51,625 bases of DNA, taken from contig WYAZ01000063.1 in the NCBI GenBank assembly GCA_011526105.1, positions 1-51,625 on the forward strand. The letters are read 5' to 3'. The stretch comes from Deltaproteobacteria bacterium. Lineage in GTDB: Bacteria; Myxococcota; Kuafuiibacteriia; Kuafuiibacteriales; Kuafuiibacteriaceae. Position 1 is the stretch's first letter; the number at the start of each line of letters is the position of its first letter. Below, one piece after another: positions 35,325-43,895 of the stretch. The notes below the pieces were generated by a model. That model saw only the letters and a program-made list of their open reading frames with translations. It did no database searches and was not told the origin of the DNA. The position numbers and the translations under genes were made by a program.

Positions 35325-35873
35325 TCAGGTCTTTGTGTAGAAGCTGAGAGCCGTCTCTCCATAACGTCGGGTGTCCTCGAAGACCAGACCCACCGGCGCC
35401 TCCGGAGGGTCCGTGCGGCGGCCGTGCTCCAAGACGACGCGCCCGCCTTCGCAGAGCAGCGCGGGCAGGGCGGGGAGGATCGAGCCGAGCTGCGCGGCCG
35501 CGTCCGCGTAGGGCGGATCCGCCAACACGAGGTCGAAGCGCTGGCCGCTCGCCGTGAGACGGGCGAGGGCGCGCGCGACATCCGAGAAGATGAGCTCCGC
35601 TCGGTCCTCGAGCCCGAGGGTCTCGAGGTTCTCTTCGATCGCGGCCTTCGAGCTGCGGTCCTTCTCCACGAGCACCGCGTCCTTCGCGCCTCGGGACAGG
35701 GCTTCGATCGCGAGCGCCCCGGTCCCGCTGTAGAGGTCGAGCACCCGCAGGTCGTCGACGTCCCCGAGAATGGAGAAGAGCGCCTCTCGGACTCGGTCGG
35801 GGGTAGGACGCGCCACCAGACCCTTGGGCGCGACGAGGTGGCGGCCGCCGAGCACACCGGCAATGACTCGCAT
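35325..35873 (-). CDS. rsmD: 16S rRNA (guanine(966)-N2)-methyltransferase RsmD
   Basis: 182 residues, the usual length. It begins M-R-V-I-A-G-V-L-G-G-R-H-L, then R-P-T-P-D-R-V-R-E-A-L-F-S-I-L, the SAM motif V-L-D-L-Y-S-G-T-G-A-L-A-I-E-A-L-S-R-G-A, and the catalytic motif D-L-V-L-A-D-P-P-Y. These are the conserved RsmD blocks. It methylates G966 of 16S rRNA. In an operon with the aminotransferase gene downstream. Confidence 0.96.
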   Translation of the reverse strand: MRVIAGVLGGRHLVAPKGLVARPTPDRVREALFSILGDVDDLRVLDLYSGTGALAIEALSRGAKDAVLVEKDRSSKAAIEENLETLGLEDRAELIFSDVARALARLTASGQRFDLVLADPPYADAAAQLGSILPALPALLCEGGRVVLEHGRRTDPPEAPVGLVFEDTRRYGETALSFYTKT

Positions 35874-35916
35874 CGGCCCGCATCCTAGCTCAATCCAGCG
35901 AGCAGCGGCGCGAGAC

Positions 35917-35930
35917 CTCAGAAATCTGAG
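35917..35930. promoter_or_regulatory. Near-perfect dyad upstream of the porin operon
   Basis: CTCAGA-AA-TCTGAG, a perfect 6-bp palindromic pair with 2-nt centre, in the 110-bp gap between the divergent rsmD and porin genes. It resembles a small operator. It does not look like a PhoB box. A regulator is not identified. Confidence 0.35.
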
Positions 35931-35983
35931 AAAACGGCCAAGTTCGTGAGAATAGGTCGCCTCTCGCGTTATGCTCCACCCCG

Positions 35984-37051
35984 ATGCGTCTTTGCGCCGG
36001 AGTGCTCCTGACGACTCTCCTCCTCGGCAATTCGGCCGAGGCGCTGCCGCTCATCGGTCAGACCTCCTCGACCGCCGAGGGTCTGGGTCCCCTCCGGGCC
36101 GAGGTCAAGGCGGCGGTCTTTACACGCCTGCGAGGGGTGCGTGCGGACGGCGGGACCTGGGCCAGCGATGCGAGCCTGACGCGCGCGCGTATGAAGCTCG
36201 ACCTCCGGCTCGGCCGATGGCTCCGAGCGAACCTGGAGCCGGAGTTCCGAAACCTCATCTCACCCGGCGCCGAGCCTTCCTCGAGCAACGTCGACCTCGC
36301 CGACATCTTCCTCGAGGTCCGCCCGATCTCGGCGCTGCGCTTCCGCGTGGGACAGATGAAGGTGCCTTTTGGGGCCTTCGAGCGTCCCGGGCGCTTCGAG
36401 CTTCCGGTGATCAATCGAGGGCTCATCTCACAGGTTCTGGACCGCACGCCGCTCGATTTCGTGGGTCGCCGCTTCGGGTTGGAGACCAGACTGCGCTTGA
36501 AGCGTGTGCCGCTGTCGCCGGAGCTGGTGGTGGGGGGCTACGGTGACCTGGAGGGCCCGCCGAGCGAGGACTTTGGCTTCGATCTGAGCGCGCGCCTGCT
36601 CAAGGGGGGGCGCCTGCACCTGTCGGGCATGTCGACGCGAACCTCGGGCGGGGTCGATGGCCGGGGTTATTCGGGCGGCCTGGGATTTCAGTATCAACGC
36701 AAGGCGATCTTCGCGATCGTGGAGGTGCTGCTCGGTGGATCGGTGGGGCTCCTGCCGAATCCAGCGCGCGCCGATGACATGAGCAGCTTCTTTGGTGTTC
36801 GAGGCATGTTTGGCTACACGCTCGGCCTTTCGGGCACGCTCGAGCTGCAGCCCTATCTCGCGGCGGAGCTCATGGACCCCAATCTTCAGACGACCGACGA
36901 TCTCGGCACCGGGCTTCGAGGCGGACTGAACCTCATCTGGCTTCGTGCCCTTCGAGTGGGCCTCGAGCTCGATCGCTACGCCGTACAAGCGGCCTTCATC
37001 GTGCATCAGAGCACGAGGCTCACCCTCTTTGTGGGTGTGAGCCTGGAGTAA
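35984..37051 (+). CDS. Porin of the phosphate-selective OprO/OprP type
   Basis: 355 residues with a signal peptide (MRLCAGVLLTTLLLGNSAEA, cut near residue 20). The sequence D-A-S-L-T-R-A-R-M-K-L-D-L-R-L, L-E-P-E-F, VDLADIFLEVRPISALRFRV, and G-Q-M-K-V-P-F-G-A-F-E matches the start of the porin O/P family (...R-R-A-R-l... d-a-y-v... vGqfK-x-P-f-g). The rest is beta-barrel-like with a terminal V-G-V-S-L-E. Whether it selects phosphate is unknown; the family also includes pyrophosphate/polyphosphate or general channels. It starts an operon with the DUF4956 protein 2 bp downstream. Confidence 0.8.
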   Translation: MRLCAGVLLTTLLLGNSAEALPLIGQTSSTAEGLGPLRAEVKAAVFTRLRGVRADGGTWASDASLTRARMKLDLRLGRWLRANLEPEFRNLISPGAEPSSSNVDLADIFLEVRPISALRFRVGQMKVPFGAFERPGRFELPVINRGLISQVLDRTPLDFVGRRFGLETRLRLKRVPLSPELVVGGYGDLEGPPSEDFGFDLSARLLKGGRLHLSGMSTRTSGGVDGRGYSGGLGFQYQRKAIFAIVEVLLGGSVGLLPNPARADDMSSFFGVRGMFGYTLGLSGTLELQPYLAAELMDPNLQTTDDLGTGLRGGLNLIWLRALRVGLELDRYAVQAAFIVHQSTRLTLFVGVSLE

Positions 37052-37053
37052 TC

Positions 37054-37716
37054 ATGCATCTCGAGGACTTCGATTACTTGTCGCTGGTCATCAATCTGGG
37101 GCTGGCGCTCATTCTCGGCACGATCGTCGCGAGCCGGCCGTGGCGAATGCTGATGGGGATGTCGAGCATCCCGCGGGAGATGCTGCACGCTCAGATCCTG
37201 ATCGCGGTCGCCGGCGCCATCGCGGTCTCGGTCATCGGAGACAGCCTGGCTCGCGCCTTCGGTCTGGTTGGCCTCGGCGGCTTCATTCGCTTTCGCACCG
37301 GCATTCGCGACCCACGCGACGCTGCGGTCTTCTTCCTGCTCATCGGCCTCGGCATGGCCTGCGGCCTGGGGTCCGTCCAAGGCGCGCTGGTCTGCGCCGG
37401 CTTCGTCGTGGTGGTGCTCGCGCTGCTGGACATGCACAGCCGAAAGCGGCCGACCGGCTTCGTCCGGCTCACGGTCCGCAGCAGCGACCCGCGCGGGGTC
37501 GCGGATCTCGTGCAGGCCGCCATCGAGGAGTTCCCGGTCCTCGTGCGATCCAGCACCCTCAAGCTCGAAGCTCAAGAGCTCCGCTTCGACCTCGAGAACA
37601 CCGGCGAGGTAAAGCCGCAGCTCATCGTCGACAAGGTGATGGAGGCGGCGGGCGACAGGATCTCAGGCGTTCACTGTGAATCCCTAGAGACTTTGAAAGG
37701 TTCGGTGAAACTATGA
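37054..37716 (+). CDS. DUF4956-family membrane protein
   Basis: 220 residues from ATG 37054, 2 bp after the porin. Membrane helices lie near residues 10-27, 48-62, 88-105 and 108-125. Between helices two and three is V-G-L-G-G-F-I-R-F-R-T-G-I-R-D-P-R-D-A-A-V-F-F-L-L-I-G-L-G-M-A-C-G, the conserved DUF4956 block (IRFRT...KDP.D). The C-terminal 85 residues form a soluble alpha/beta domain, possibly ACT-like. In other bacteria DUF4956 proteins neighbour VTC-type polyphosphate polymerases; none is visible here. The last bases overlap the next gene's start (ATGA). Confidence 0.8.
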   Translation: MHLEDFDYLSLVINLGLALILGTIVASRPWRMLMGMSSIPREMLHAQILIAVAGAIAVSVIGDSLARAFGLVGLGGFIRFRTGIRDPRDAAVFFLLIGLGMACGLGSVQGALVCAGFVVVVLALLDMHSRKRPTGFVRLTVRSSDPRGVADLVQAAIEEFPVLVRSSTLKLEAQELRFDLENTGEVKPQLIVDKVMEAAGDRISGVHCESLETLKGSVKL

Positions 37717-38387
37717 ACTCGAGGTCATGGCTGACGGTCGCACTCTGCGCGGGCTTTGCTGCGGCCTGCGGGGACGCGCCCCCCGACTTCCCAGATGCCG
37801 GCTCCCTGGACGCGGGCCCACCGTCGCTCTTGCCCACCCGGGTCGGGAACCAGTGGACCTATCGCGTGACCAAAGGGAACGGGTCGGTGGTCACGAAGGT
37901 GCAGACCGTCACCGCCACCATCTCCGTGAATGGGCAGACCGGCTTTGTCTTCACGACCGACCAGGACGGCGTCCTCAACGACGAGTCCGTGCAGACCGTC
38001 GACGGCACGAGGCACCTTCGTGTCTCCGAGCTCGCCTACGACAACGCCGGCGTGCTGAAGGAGCGATTTCAATACGAGCCGCCCGCCCTTCGCGTGGACT
38101 CGGGACGCACCTCGGCCGGGACCCGCTTCACCGATGTCCACACCAAGTCCACCTTCGATCCGAACGGGACGCTCCTGCTCGCCGAGGCTCGCACCCACGA
38201 GTTCATCATCGAGGCCGAGAATGAGCTGATCGAGGTCGCCGCCGGCAGCTTCAAGTGCGTACGCATCCGAAGGTCGCGGAGCGGCAACGACGCCGAGAAG
38301 ACCTACTGGTACTCGCCGGGCGTAGGTAAGGTGAAGGAACTCGGCGGTCAGACGGAGGAGCTCACGAGCTACTCGGTGCTGCCTTGA
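37713..38387 (+). CDS. Lipoprotein of the porin-DUF4956 operon
   Basis: 224 residues; ATG 37713 lies within the stop of the DUF4956 gene, so translation is coupled. The signal peptide has lipobox F-A-A-A-C at about residue 19. The mature part is one beta-rich domain: R-V-G-N-Q-W-T-Y-R-V-T, FVFTTDQDGVLNDES, G-S-F-K-C-V-R-I-R-R and K-T-Y-W-Y-S-P-G-V-G-K-V-K-E. The last two blocks resemble the second half of DUF3108-like domains, where an ester of a lipid or polymer is recognised, but the match is only suggestive. Its 3' end overlaps the convergent lipoprotein gene by 19 bp. Confidence 0.72.
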   Translation: MNSRSWLTVALCAGFAAACGDAPPDFPDAGSLDAGPPSLLPTRVGNQWTYRVTKGNGSVVTKVQTVTATISVNGQTGFVFTTDQDGVLNDESVQTVDGTRHLRVSELAYDNAGVLKERFQYEPPALRVDSGRTSAGTRFTDVHTKSTFDPNGTLLLAEARTHEFIIEAENELIEVAAGSFKCVRIRRSRSGNDAEKTYWYSPGVGKVKELGGQTEELTSYSVLP

Positions 38388-39211
38388 TCGCGGGCCCAGC
38401 CTTCCCCCGCGACCACGCCCATGTCTTCGAGCGCGACCATGAGCAGCGCTCCGTCTTCGCTGCCGAGGCCGAGCAAGAGCCGAGCTGTATCCCAGGCCCG
38501 AAACCTCGGGCCCTGGACGCGGCGGATGTGCTCGTACGCGGCGGCGATGCCGTCGCCTGGGTCGACGCTTCGATCCAGCGGCGGCGCGGTTGCCCCGAGG
38601 TCCCAGAGGATGCGCGGTCCGAGTCGGGCCCATGCGAGCCGAAACCCCGGCGTCTCGAAGGCCTGCCGAGCCGGTGACAGCGGCATGCCGGGGCGCACGT
38701 GGGCCGCGAGCGCCAGGAACGCCGCCGAGACCGCCCGGGTCGCGCTCTGCGTGGGCTCGAGTCCGGCCGCCTCGGCCACGCCGACCTGGACGAGTGCAGC
38801 GAGGAGTGCCCGCGCCCTGTCCCGCTCGGACGCGGGGAGCACGTCACGCGCGAGGGTCCTCGTCGAACCACGGGTTTCCTCGGGCTCGCCGAGCTCATGC
38901 CGGAGGTGGCCCTCGAGGAGGGCTCGGTCGAGCCGGTACCCGGGGCTCTCTTCGGCCGGCAGCCGCTCGAGGCGTTCGAGCAGCGTTCGTTTGCGCGCGC
39001 TCGCAGCGGCGCCCGGGACGACCCGGGTCTCCGCCACAGCCTGCTCCGACAGCCGGCGAATCTCGCGATCCACCGCGTTCTGCGGCCACGGGCGGGCCCC
39101 GGGCCCAGGCACGCGGGCCGCGCGGCAGCCCGCGCCGAGCGACACGAGCCCCGAGAGGAGCGCGAGTATCGAAACGGACCGGAAGAGGGTGGCTTGGCTC
39201 GGCGTTCCCAC
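38369..39211 (-). CDS. Lipoprotein of unknown function
   Basis: 280 residues from ATG 39211. The N-terminus F-R-S-V-S-I-L-A-L-L-S-G-L-V-S-L-G-A-G-C has a clear lipobox. A plus-strand frame over the same DNA gives an Arg/Ser/Pro-rich translation and no signal. The body is Ala/Arg-rich and helical (REIRRLSEQAVAETR, ALLEGHLRHELGEPEETRG, DRARALLAALVQVGVAEAAG), perhaps a helical repeat fold, and ends with L-L-M-V-A-L-E-D-M-G-V. No family recognised. Divergent from the DUF58 gene by about 45 bp. Confidence 0.68.
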   Translation of the reverse strand: MGTPSQATLFRSVSILALLSGLVSLGAGCRAARVPGPGARPWPQNAVDREIRRLSEQAVAETRVVPGAAASARKRTLLERLERLPAEESPGYRLDRALLEGHLRHELGEPEETRGSTRTLARDVLPASERDRARALLAALVQVGVAEAAGLEPTQSATRAVSAAFLALAAHVRPGMPLSPARQAFETPGFRLAWARLGPRILWDLGATAPPLDRSVDPGDGIAAAYEHIRRVQGPRFRAWDTARLLLGLGSEDGALLMVALEDMGVVAGEGWARDQGSTE

Positions 39212-39256
39212 GGGGCGGGCTCGGAATGTAGCCTGGCTTTGGTAGAGTCGTCACCG

Positions 39257-40600
39257 TTGGCATTTCTTCGGCGCAAGATCCGATGGCTGAGCGCGCCCCT
39301 TCCGCGCCGGCTGGCCTCGGCCCTCCGCCGGGTCCGCGGCTATTTCCCGCTCACAGGGCTCGGGATCCTCGTCGGAGGCGCATCGGTGCTCGCCTATCTG
39401 GGCTTCGCCCGTCCGCGTCTCGACTACGTGCTTCAGCTCGTGGCCTTGCTCGCCTCGGGCCTCACGCTGCTGGCTTTGCTCTCCGTCATCCCGGGCGCGC
39501 TGCTCGTCCGCCGCGCCGCATTGAAGGGGCTGAAGGGACTCGACCGAGGTCGCTTCGAGCTCGAAGCCGAGCGCGGGTATGCGGTGGGGCTCGAGCTCCC
39601 GCGATGGCGGTTTCTGCCGCTGCTCGAGGTGAGCTGGACGCTCGAAGACGCCCCGGGCCTCAGGCTGCAGCTCGAGACGCAGGGCGGCAACTTCGTGGAG
39701 CACATCGAAGGACGCGAGCGCGCGTCGAGCGAGTCTCTGACCCGACGCTTCGTCGTCGAAGACGCCTTCGGGCTGGCGCGGCTCGACTTTGCGATCACCG
39801 ATCCGCGGCCGGTGCGTGTGCGTCCGTTCGTGGGGCGGCTCTCCGGCGTGCCGATGCTGCGCGCGCACGCCAGCGGTGAGGATGTGCCGTACCCCATGGG
39901 GGAGGCGGTGGGCGATCGCGTCGACATGCGGCGCTACGTCGCCGGCGACCCGCTTCGGCTCCTGTTGTGGAAGGTCTACGCACGCACCGGAGAGCTGATG
40001 GTCCGAACCCCCGAGCGCGCGGTGAGCCCGGCGCTGCGGATCCTCGGCTACTTGCCGGCGACCACGTGGGACGAACCGGCCGCCGCCGCGGCGCGGGTCG
40101 CGCTCGAGAGCGGGATCTTCGGAAGGCAGTGGTCGTTCTTCGCCGACGGTGCGCTGAGGCCGACCGAGCGCAGCGAGGAAGCTCAGGCGATGATCGTCGC
40201 TTCTCGAGCGGCACGAGACTCCGAGCAGGGCGAAGGCCGCGGCCTAGACCGGCTGCTCGCCGAGCATCGCGATGCGGACCGCGTGCGTTTGGTCCTCTTT
40301 GTTCCTGCGCGTCCCGGGCCTTGGCTCGACGCCGTCGCGGCGGGGCTTCGGCGGTTTCCCGGCGCCAAAAGCGCGGTCGTGGTGAGTGATGGACTCGAAC
40401 GCGAGGACGAACCCAAGCGCCGTCTCGCGTGGCTGCGAGCGCCCGACCCAGACCCAGCGCCGCGCTGGCTCGCGACCTCCGAGGGACTAGAGCGCGTGGT
40501 GGGGACGCTCGCCGCCCTGGGGACCGAGATCGTGGTCCTCGACCGCGTCACCGGGAAGAGCTTGCCGGTGGGGTCGAGCGGCCGGAGGATGGCCTCGTGA
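39257..40600 (+). CDS. DUF58 domain membrane protein
   Basis: 447 residues from TTG 39257; TTG 39239 is an alternative. The open frame runs far upstream but that portion is antisense to a lipoprotein. Two membrane helices lie near residues 30-55 and 62-85 (GLTLLALLSVIPGALLV). The DUF58 signature is G-D-P-L-R-L-L-L-W-K-V-Y-A-R-T-G-E-L-M-V-R-T-P-E (about residues 230-255; consensus Y-x-x-G-D-x-x-R-x-I-x-W-x-x-x-A-R-x-x-x-L). The preceding G-D-R-V-D-M-R-R-Y-V-A is also typical. The C-terminal 150 residues may form a vWA-like fold. DUF58, MoxR and transglutaminase proteins form a recurring module thought to act in envelope protein maturation. The stop overlaps the next start (GTGA). Confidence 0.85.
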   Translation: MAFLRRKIRWLSAPLPRRLASALRRVRGYFPLTGLGILVGGASVLAYLGFARPRLDYVLQLVALLASGLTLLALLSVIPGALLVRRAALKGLKGLDRGRFELEAERGYAVGLELPRWRFLPLLEVSWTLEDAPGLRLQLETQGGNFVEHIEGRERASSESLTRRFVVEDAFGLARLDFAITDPRPVRVRPFVGRLSGVPMLRAHASGEDVPYPMGEAVGDRVDMRRYVAGDPLRLLLWKVYARTGELMVRTPERAVSPALRILGYLPATTWDEPAAAAARVALESGIFGRQWSFFADGALRPTERSEEAQAMIVASRAARDSEQGEGRGLDRLLAEHRDADRVRLVLFVPARPGPWLDAVAAGLRRFPGAKSAVVVSDGLEREDEPKRRLAWLRAPDPDPAPRWLATSEGLERVVGTLAALGTEIVVLDRVTGKSLPVGSSGRRMAS

Positions 40601-42804
40601 GGACGATGAGCGGAGCCGCCACGCTGTTTCACGGCCTCATCCTCGGCGCGGCCGCCGCCATCTTCGCCGCGCCGGTGGCTCTGCCCGCCGGGCTCGTCGG
40701 CGCTGCGGTGGGTGCGCTCATCGGCACCCTCGCGGCCGCCGCACTCCATGAACGGCGGTATCGCTTCTCTGCCGTGCTCCTGCTCGCGCTTTCGCTCGCG
40801 ATGGGCGGGTGGCTCGCGGACCTCGTGTTCGTGCGCACCCAGCTCATCCCCGGGTGGCTCGGCGGCTCCCTGTCACTCGAGCTCGCCGACGCGGTCCGAG
40901 CGGTCTTCATCTCCAGCGCGGTGGTGCTGGTGCTGCGCGGGCTCGCGCTGCGTCTCAGGGCCGCGCTCGCCATCGAGGGCGCGGTCGTCGTACTGTCAGT
41001 CGCCTCGACCGTGGCCGCGCATCGCGACGGCATGATCGCCCGTCCGCTCCAGGTGGCGGACTGGTTCTGGACCCAGGGCCTCGACCCGGTCCTCGCCTTC
41101 CTCGCGCTCGGCCTGTTCGCGGCGCTGCTCTTGGCCGGAGTCATCGCCTCGGGCCGCCGTTTCGGGCGAACCTTGGGGCAGCTCCTGTTCGTCCTGTTTC
41201 TGGGGGCTTTCTTGGCCGGGCGTCTGCATGGGCTCGATCCCGAGGACCGGCGCGACCTCATGGGCGGAAAGGGCAGCGAGCAAGACGAGGAAGAGGCGAA
41301 GCAGCGCCAGGAGGCCAAAGAGAAGGCCGAGGCGCGTGCTCAGTCCGGCGAAGGCGGAAACGGGGCCGCGCCACCGGGCGACGGCAAGGGCACGCAGCCG
41401 CCCGAGGACCTCCCGAAGCCAGGCGGCTCGGGCAAGGACCGTCCGGCGGCGGTGGTGGTGTTTCATCACGAGGCCACTCCGCCTTGGGGCACGTTCTACT
41501 TCCGGCACGCGGTCTTTTCGCAGTGGAACGGGATCCGGTTGGTCAAGACCAGCCGCGCCGATGCGGACCCCGACAAGGAGGCGAGCTTCCCGACCGCCTC
41601 GCGCATCTTCGAAGGCGTTCATCAGCTCGGTGTCGGTCGTACGAGCGTCGCCACCGATGTGGCGCTGCTCGTCGATCATCCGAAGATCTTCACCCTGGCG
41701 GATGCAAGCCAGGTTGCGCCGCTCGCCAACCCCGACCCGAGTCGGTTCCGGCGGGCCTATCGCGTGGTGTCTCAGGTCTATACCGATCCGTACGAGGATC
41801 TGATTGGGCGGGCTGCGGGCGAACTCGAGTGGTCCGAGGATCTCTGGGAGTACTACACCGAGATGCCCAAGGACCCGCGCTACTTCGAGCTCGCGGCCGA
41901 GCTGCAGGCGAGTGTGCGCCCCGAGTATCGAGATGAGCCCCTGGCCAAGGCCCTCACCATCAAGCGCTACCTCGAGGAAAACGCGACCTACTCCTTCAAG
42001 AACAACCACGAGGGCGAGTCCGATCCCACCGCCTCGTTTCTCTTCTCGGAGGAGAAGCTCGGATACTGCGTTCACCTCTCGCACGCGGCCGCGTTCCTGA
42101 TGCGCGCGATGGGTATCCCAGCTCGGGTGAGCGCCGGGTATGCGGTGGCGGCCCAGAACCTGGGTTCGGGCTCCGCGCTCCTCATCAAGCAGGGGGATGC
42201 ACACGCCTGGGCGGAGCTCTACGTACGCGGGGTAGGCTGGGTGCCCATCGAGATCACGCCGGAGAAGACCGACGTCGAACCCACCGAGTTCAACGAGCAT
42301 GATCTGCAGCAGCTCCTCGGTGAGATGGCCCGCCGCGAAGGCGAGGGGCTCGAGCAGACGCAGCCGCCGCCTTCGCTCGCCGAGCTGCTCAAACCCTTTG
42401 TCGACATGGTGCCCTACGTGTTGCTCGCGCTCCTCGGCTTGGCCTACCTGACCAAGACCTGGCGTCTGCTCGCGCCGTACGTGCTCTCGTGGCGGAGGCA
42501 ACCCAAGGTCGCCTACCGAGCGGCGCTGGACTGGCTCGCCATGTTTGGGCTCCATCGCCAGTATGGGGAGTCGCGCGAGCACTTCGCGGCACGCATGGAC
42601 GTGATGAGCCCGAGCTTCCGCCCGATCACGGACGTACACGTGGGGGTCGCGCTCGGCTCTCAGCGTCTCGCCGAGGGTCGTGCACGTTTCATGGAGTTGC
42701 CGGAGCTGGTCTCTGGCGTCGCGAGAGAGCTTCGGCTCGGTGCTCCGCTCTGGCGAGTGGGGCTGGGTTTCTTGAATCCGATCTCTTGGTGGTGGTCGCG
42801 CTAG
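40597..42804 (+). CDS. TgpA-type transglutaminase-like membrane protein
   Basis: 735 residues from GTG 40597, preceded by GGAGG at 8-bp spacing and overlapping the DUF58 stop by 4 bp; ATG 40606 is an alternative. About six membrane helices occupy residues 1-215. Then comes a charged Glu/Lys/Gln linker (EEEAKQRQEAKEKAEARAQS). A large periplasmic domain contains the transglutaminase core: Cys491 in L-G-Y-C-V-H-L-S-H-A-A-A-F-L-M-R-A-M-G-I-P-A-R and His536 in G-D-A-H-A-W-A-E-L-Y. The third position is Glu552 in G-W-V-P-I-E-I-T-P, where many have Asp. One more membrane helix follows near 605-625 and a cytoplasmic tail. The architecture is that of the TgpA family. Confidence 0.9.
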   Translation: MRTMSGAATLFHGLILGAAAAIFAAPVALPAGLVGAAVGALIGTLAAAALHERRYRFSAVLLLALSLAMGGWLADLVFVRTQLIPGWLGGSLSLELADAVRAVFISSAVVLVLRGLALRLRAALAIEGAVVVLSVASTVAAHRDGMIARPLQVADWFWTQGLDPVLAFLALGLFAALLLAGVIASGRRFGRTLGQLLFVLFLGAFLAGRLHGLDPEDRRDLMGGKGSEQDEEEAKQRQEAKEKAEARAQSGEGGNGAAPPGDGKGTQPPEDLPKPGGSGKDRPAAVVVFHHEATPPWGTFYFRHAVFSQWNGIRLVKTSRADADPDKEASFPTASRIFEGVHQLGVGRTSVATDVALLVDHPKIFTLADASQVAPLANPDPSRFRRAYRVVSQVYTDPYEDLIGRAAGELEWSEDLWEYYTEMPKDPRYFELAAELQASVRPEYRDEPLAKALTIKRYLEENATYSFKNNHEGESDPTASFLFSEEKLGYCVHLSHAAAFLMRAMGIPARVSAGYAVAAQNLGSGSALLIKQGDAHAWAELYVRGVGWVPIEITPEKTDVEPTEFNEHDLQQLLGEMARREGEGLEQTQPPPSLAELLKPFVDMVPYVLLALLGLAYLTKTWRLLAPYVLSWRRQPKVAYRAALDWLAMFGLHRQYGESREHFAARMDVMSPSFRPITDVHVGVALGSQRLAEGRARFMELPELVSGVARELRLGAPLWRVGLGFLNPISWWWSR

Positions 42805-42839
42805 ACCGCCGCTCGGGCTCGATGGAAGGTGATGAATCG

Positions 42840-43895
42840 ATGATGGACGCGCTAGAACCCATGACCCCTCCGGCCTCCGAGCCGCCGCCGGCCGCGGGCA
42901 GTCACGGGCTCGAAGAGAGCTGGGACGTCAGCCGCCGTCTCTTCGACCGAATTCGCGAGGTCGTTCGCGGTCGCGACGAGGTCATCGAGCTCGTGCTCAT
43001 CGCCCTCTTCTCGGACGGACACGTGCTGCTCGAGGACTTCCCGGGGAGCGGCAAGACCACGCTCGCCAAGGCGCTCGGGGAGGCGATCGAGGACCAGCGT
43101 CCACCGGAGCAGCGTGGGGCCATCGAGGCTTTTCGTCGCATTCAGTTCACGCCGGACCTCCTGCCCTCGGACGTCACGGGCACCACCGTCTTCGAGCCGA
43201 AGACGGGGAGCTTCAGCTTCCACCCCGGTCCGGTCTTCGCGCACGTCGTGCTCGCGGACGAGATCAACCGCACTTCGCCGAAGGTGCAGTCCGCGATGCT
43301 CGAAGCCATGGCCGAAAAGCAGGTGACGGTCGACAACCACACTCGGCCCCTCGACGCGCTGTTCTTCGTCATTGCGACGCAGAACCCGCTCGATCTCGCC
43401 GGCACCTACCCCCTGCCGGTCGCGCAGCTCGATCGCTTCCTCTTCAAGATCCGGATGACGCACATCGATCGCGCGGCGGAGCTGGACGTGCTCGCGACCG
43501 TCAAGACCCGGCGAGACGTAGGCGCCAAGCATCTGCGCGGGGTGACGCGCGACGAGATCCTTCGTGCGCGTCGTGCGATCGAGGATCGGGTGCGTGTGGA
43601 CCCGATCATCCACGAGGTCCTCGTGGACGCGGCCCGTGCGCTCCGGGAAGACCGTCGGGTCCTCCAGGGGGTATCGACACGCTCTTTGGTCCTCGCGCTC
43701 CCGGCGCTCCAGGCGCGGGCGATGATCCGCGGCCGCGACTTCGTCAACGCTGAGGATCTCGAGGTCATCCTTCCGCGTGTGTTCTTGCATCGTCTCGAGC
43801 TCGGGGCCGGCGCCGATGAGGGCGATCGGGTGATCGCGGCCGCGCTCAAACCGGCCATCGAGCGAGTGGCGAGGGCCACGCTGACGCGGGTATGA
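42840..43895 (+). CDS. MoxR-family AAA+ ATPase
   Basis: 351 residues from ATG 42840 (AAGGTGA 7 bases upstream); ATG 42822 is in frame and also possible. Walker A is E-D-F-P-G-S-G-K-T-T-L-A-K, followed by R-I-Q-F-T-P-D-L-L-P-S-D-V-T-G, the Walker B/MoxR signature VVLADEINRTSPKVQSAMLE, and ATQNPLDLAGTYPLPVAQLD-R-F. These are the canonical MoxR motifs. The C-terminal lid domain has V-S-T-R-S-L-V-L-A-L. It probably acts as a chaperone on a vWA or DUF58 partner, here the DUF58 protein. The last codons overlap the next gene as ATGA. Confidence 0.95.
   Translation: MMDALEPMTPPASEPPPAAGSHGLEESWDVSRRLFDRIREVVRGRDEVIELVLIALFSDGHVLLEDFPGSGKTTLAKALGEAIEDQRPPEQRGAIEAFRRIQFTPDLLPSDVTGTTVFEPKTGSFSFHPGPVFAHVVLADEINRTSPKVQSAMLEAMAEKQVTVDNHTRPLDALFFVIATQNPLDLAGTYPLPVAQLDRFLFKIRMTHIDRAAELDVLATVKTRRDVGAKHLRGVTRDEILRARRAIEDRVRVDPIIHEVLVDAARALREDRRVLQGVSTRSLVLALPALQARAMIRGRDFVNAEDLEVILPRVFLHRLELGAGADEGDRVIAAALKPAIERVARATLTRV

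Noticed and set aside
34188-35888. 566-aa plus-strand frame opposite the aminotransferase and rsmD
   Set aside because: Opposite two clear enzymes; its translation has no recognisable domain.
38699-39256. N-terminal extension of the DUF58 frame
   Set aside because: Antisense to a lipoprotein gene with a good lipobox, and translation lacks DUF58-like features.
40996-42639. 547-aa minus-strand frame opposite the transglutaminase gene
   Set aside because: Charged low-complexity translation, no motifs; the plus strand is a well-supported membrane enzyme.
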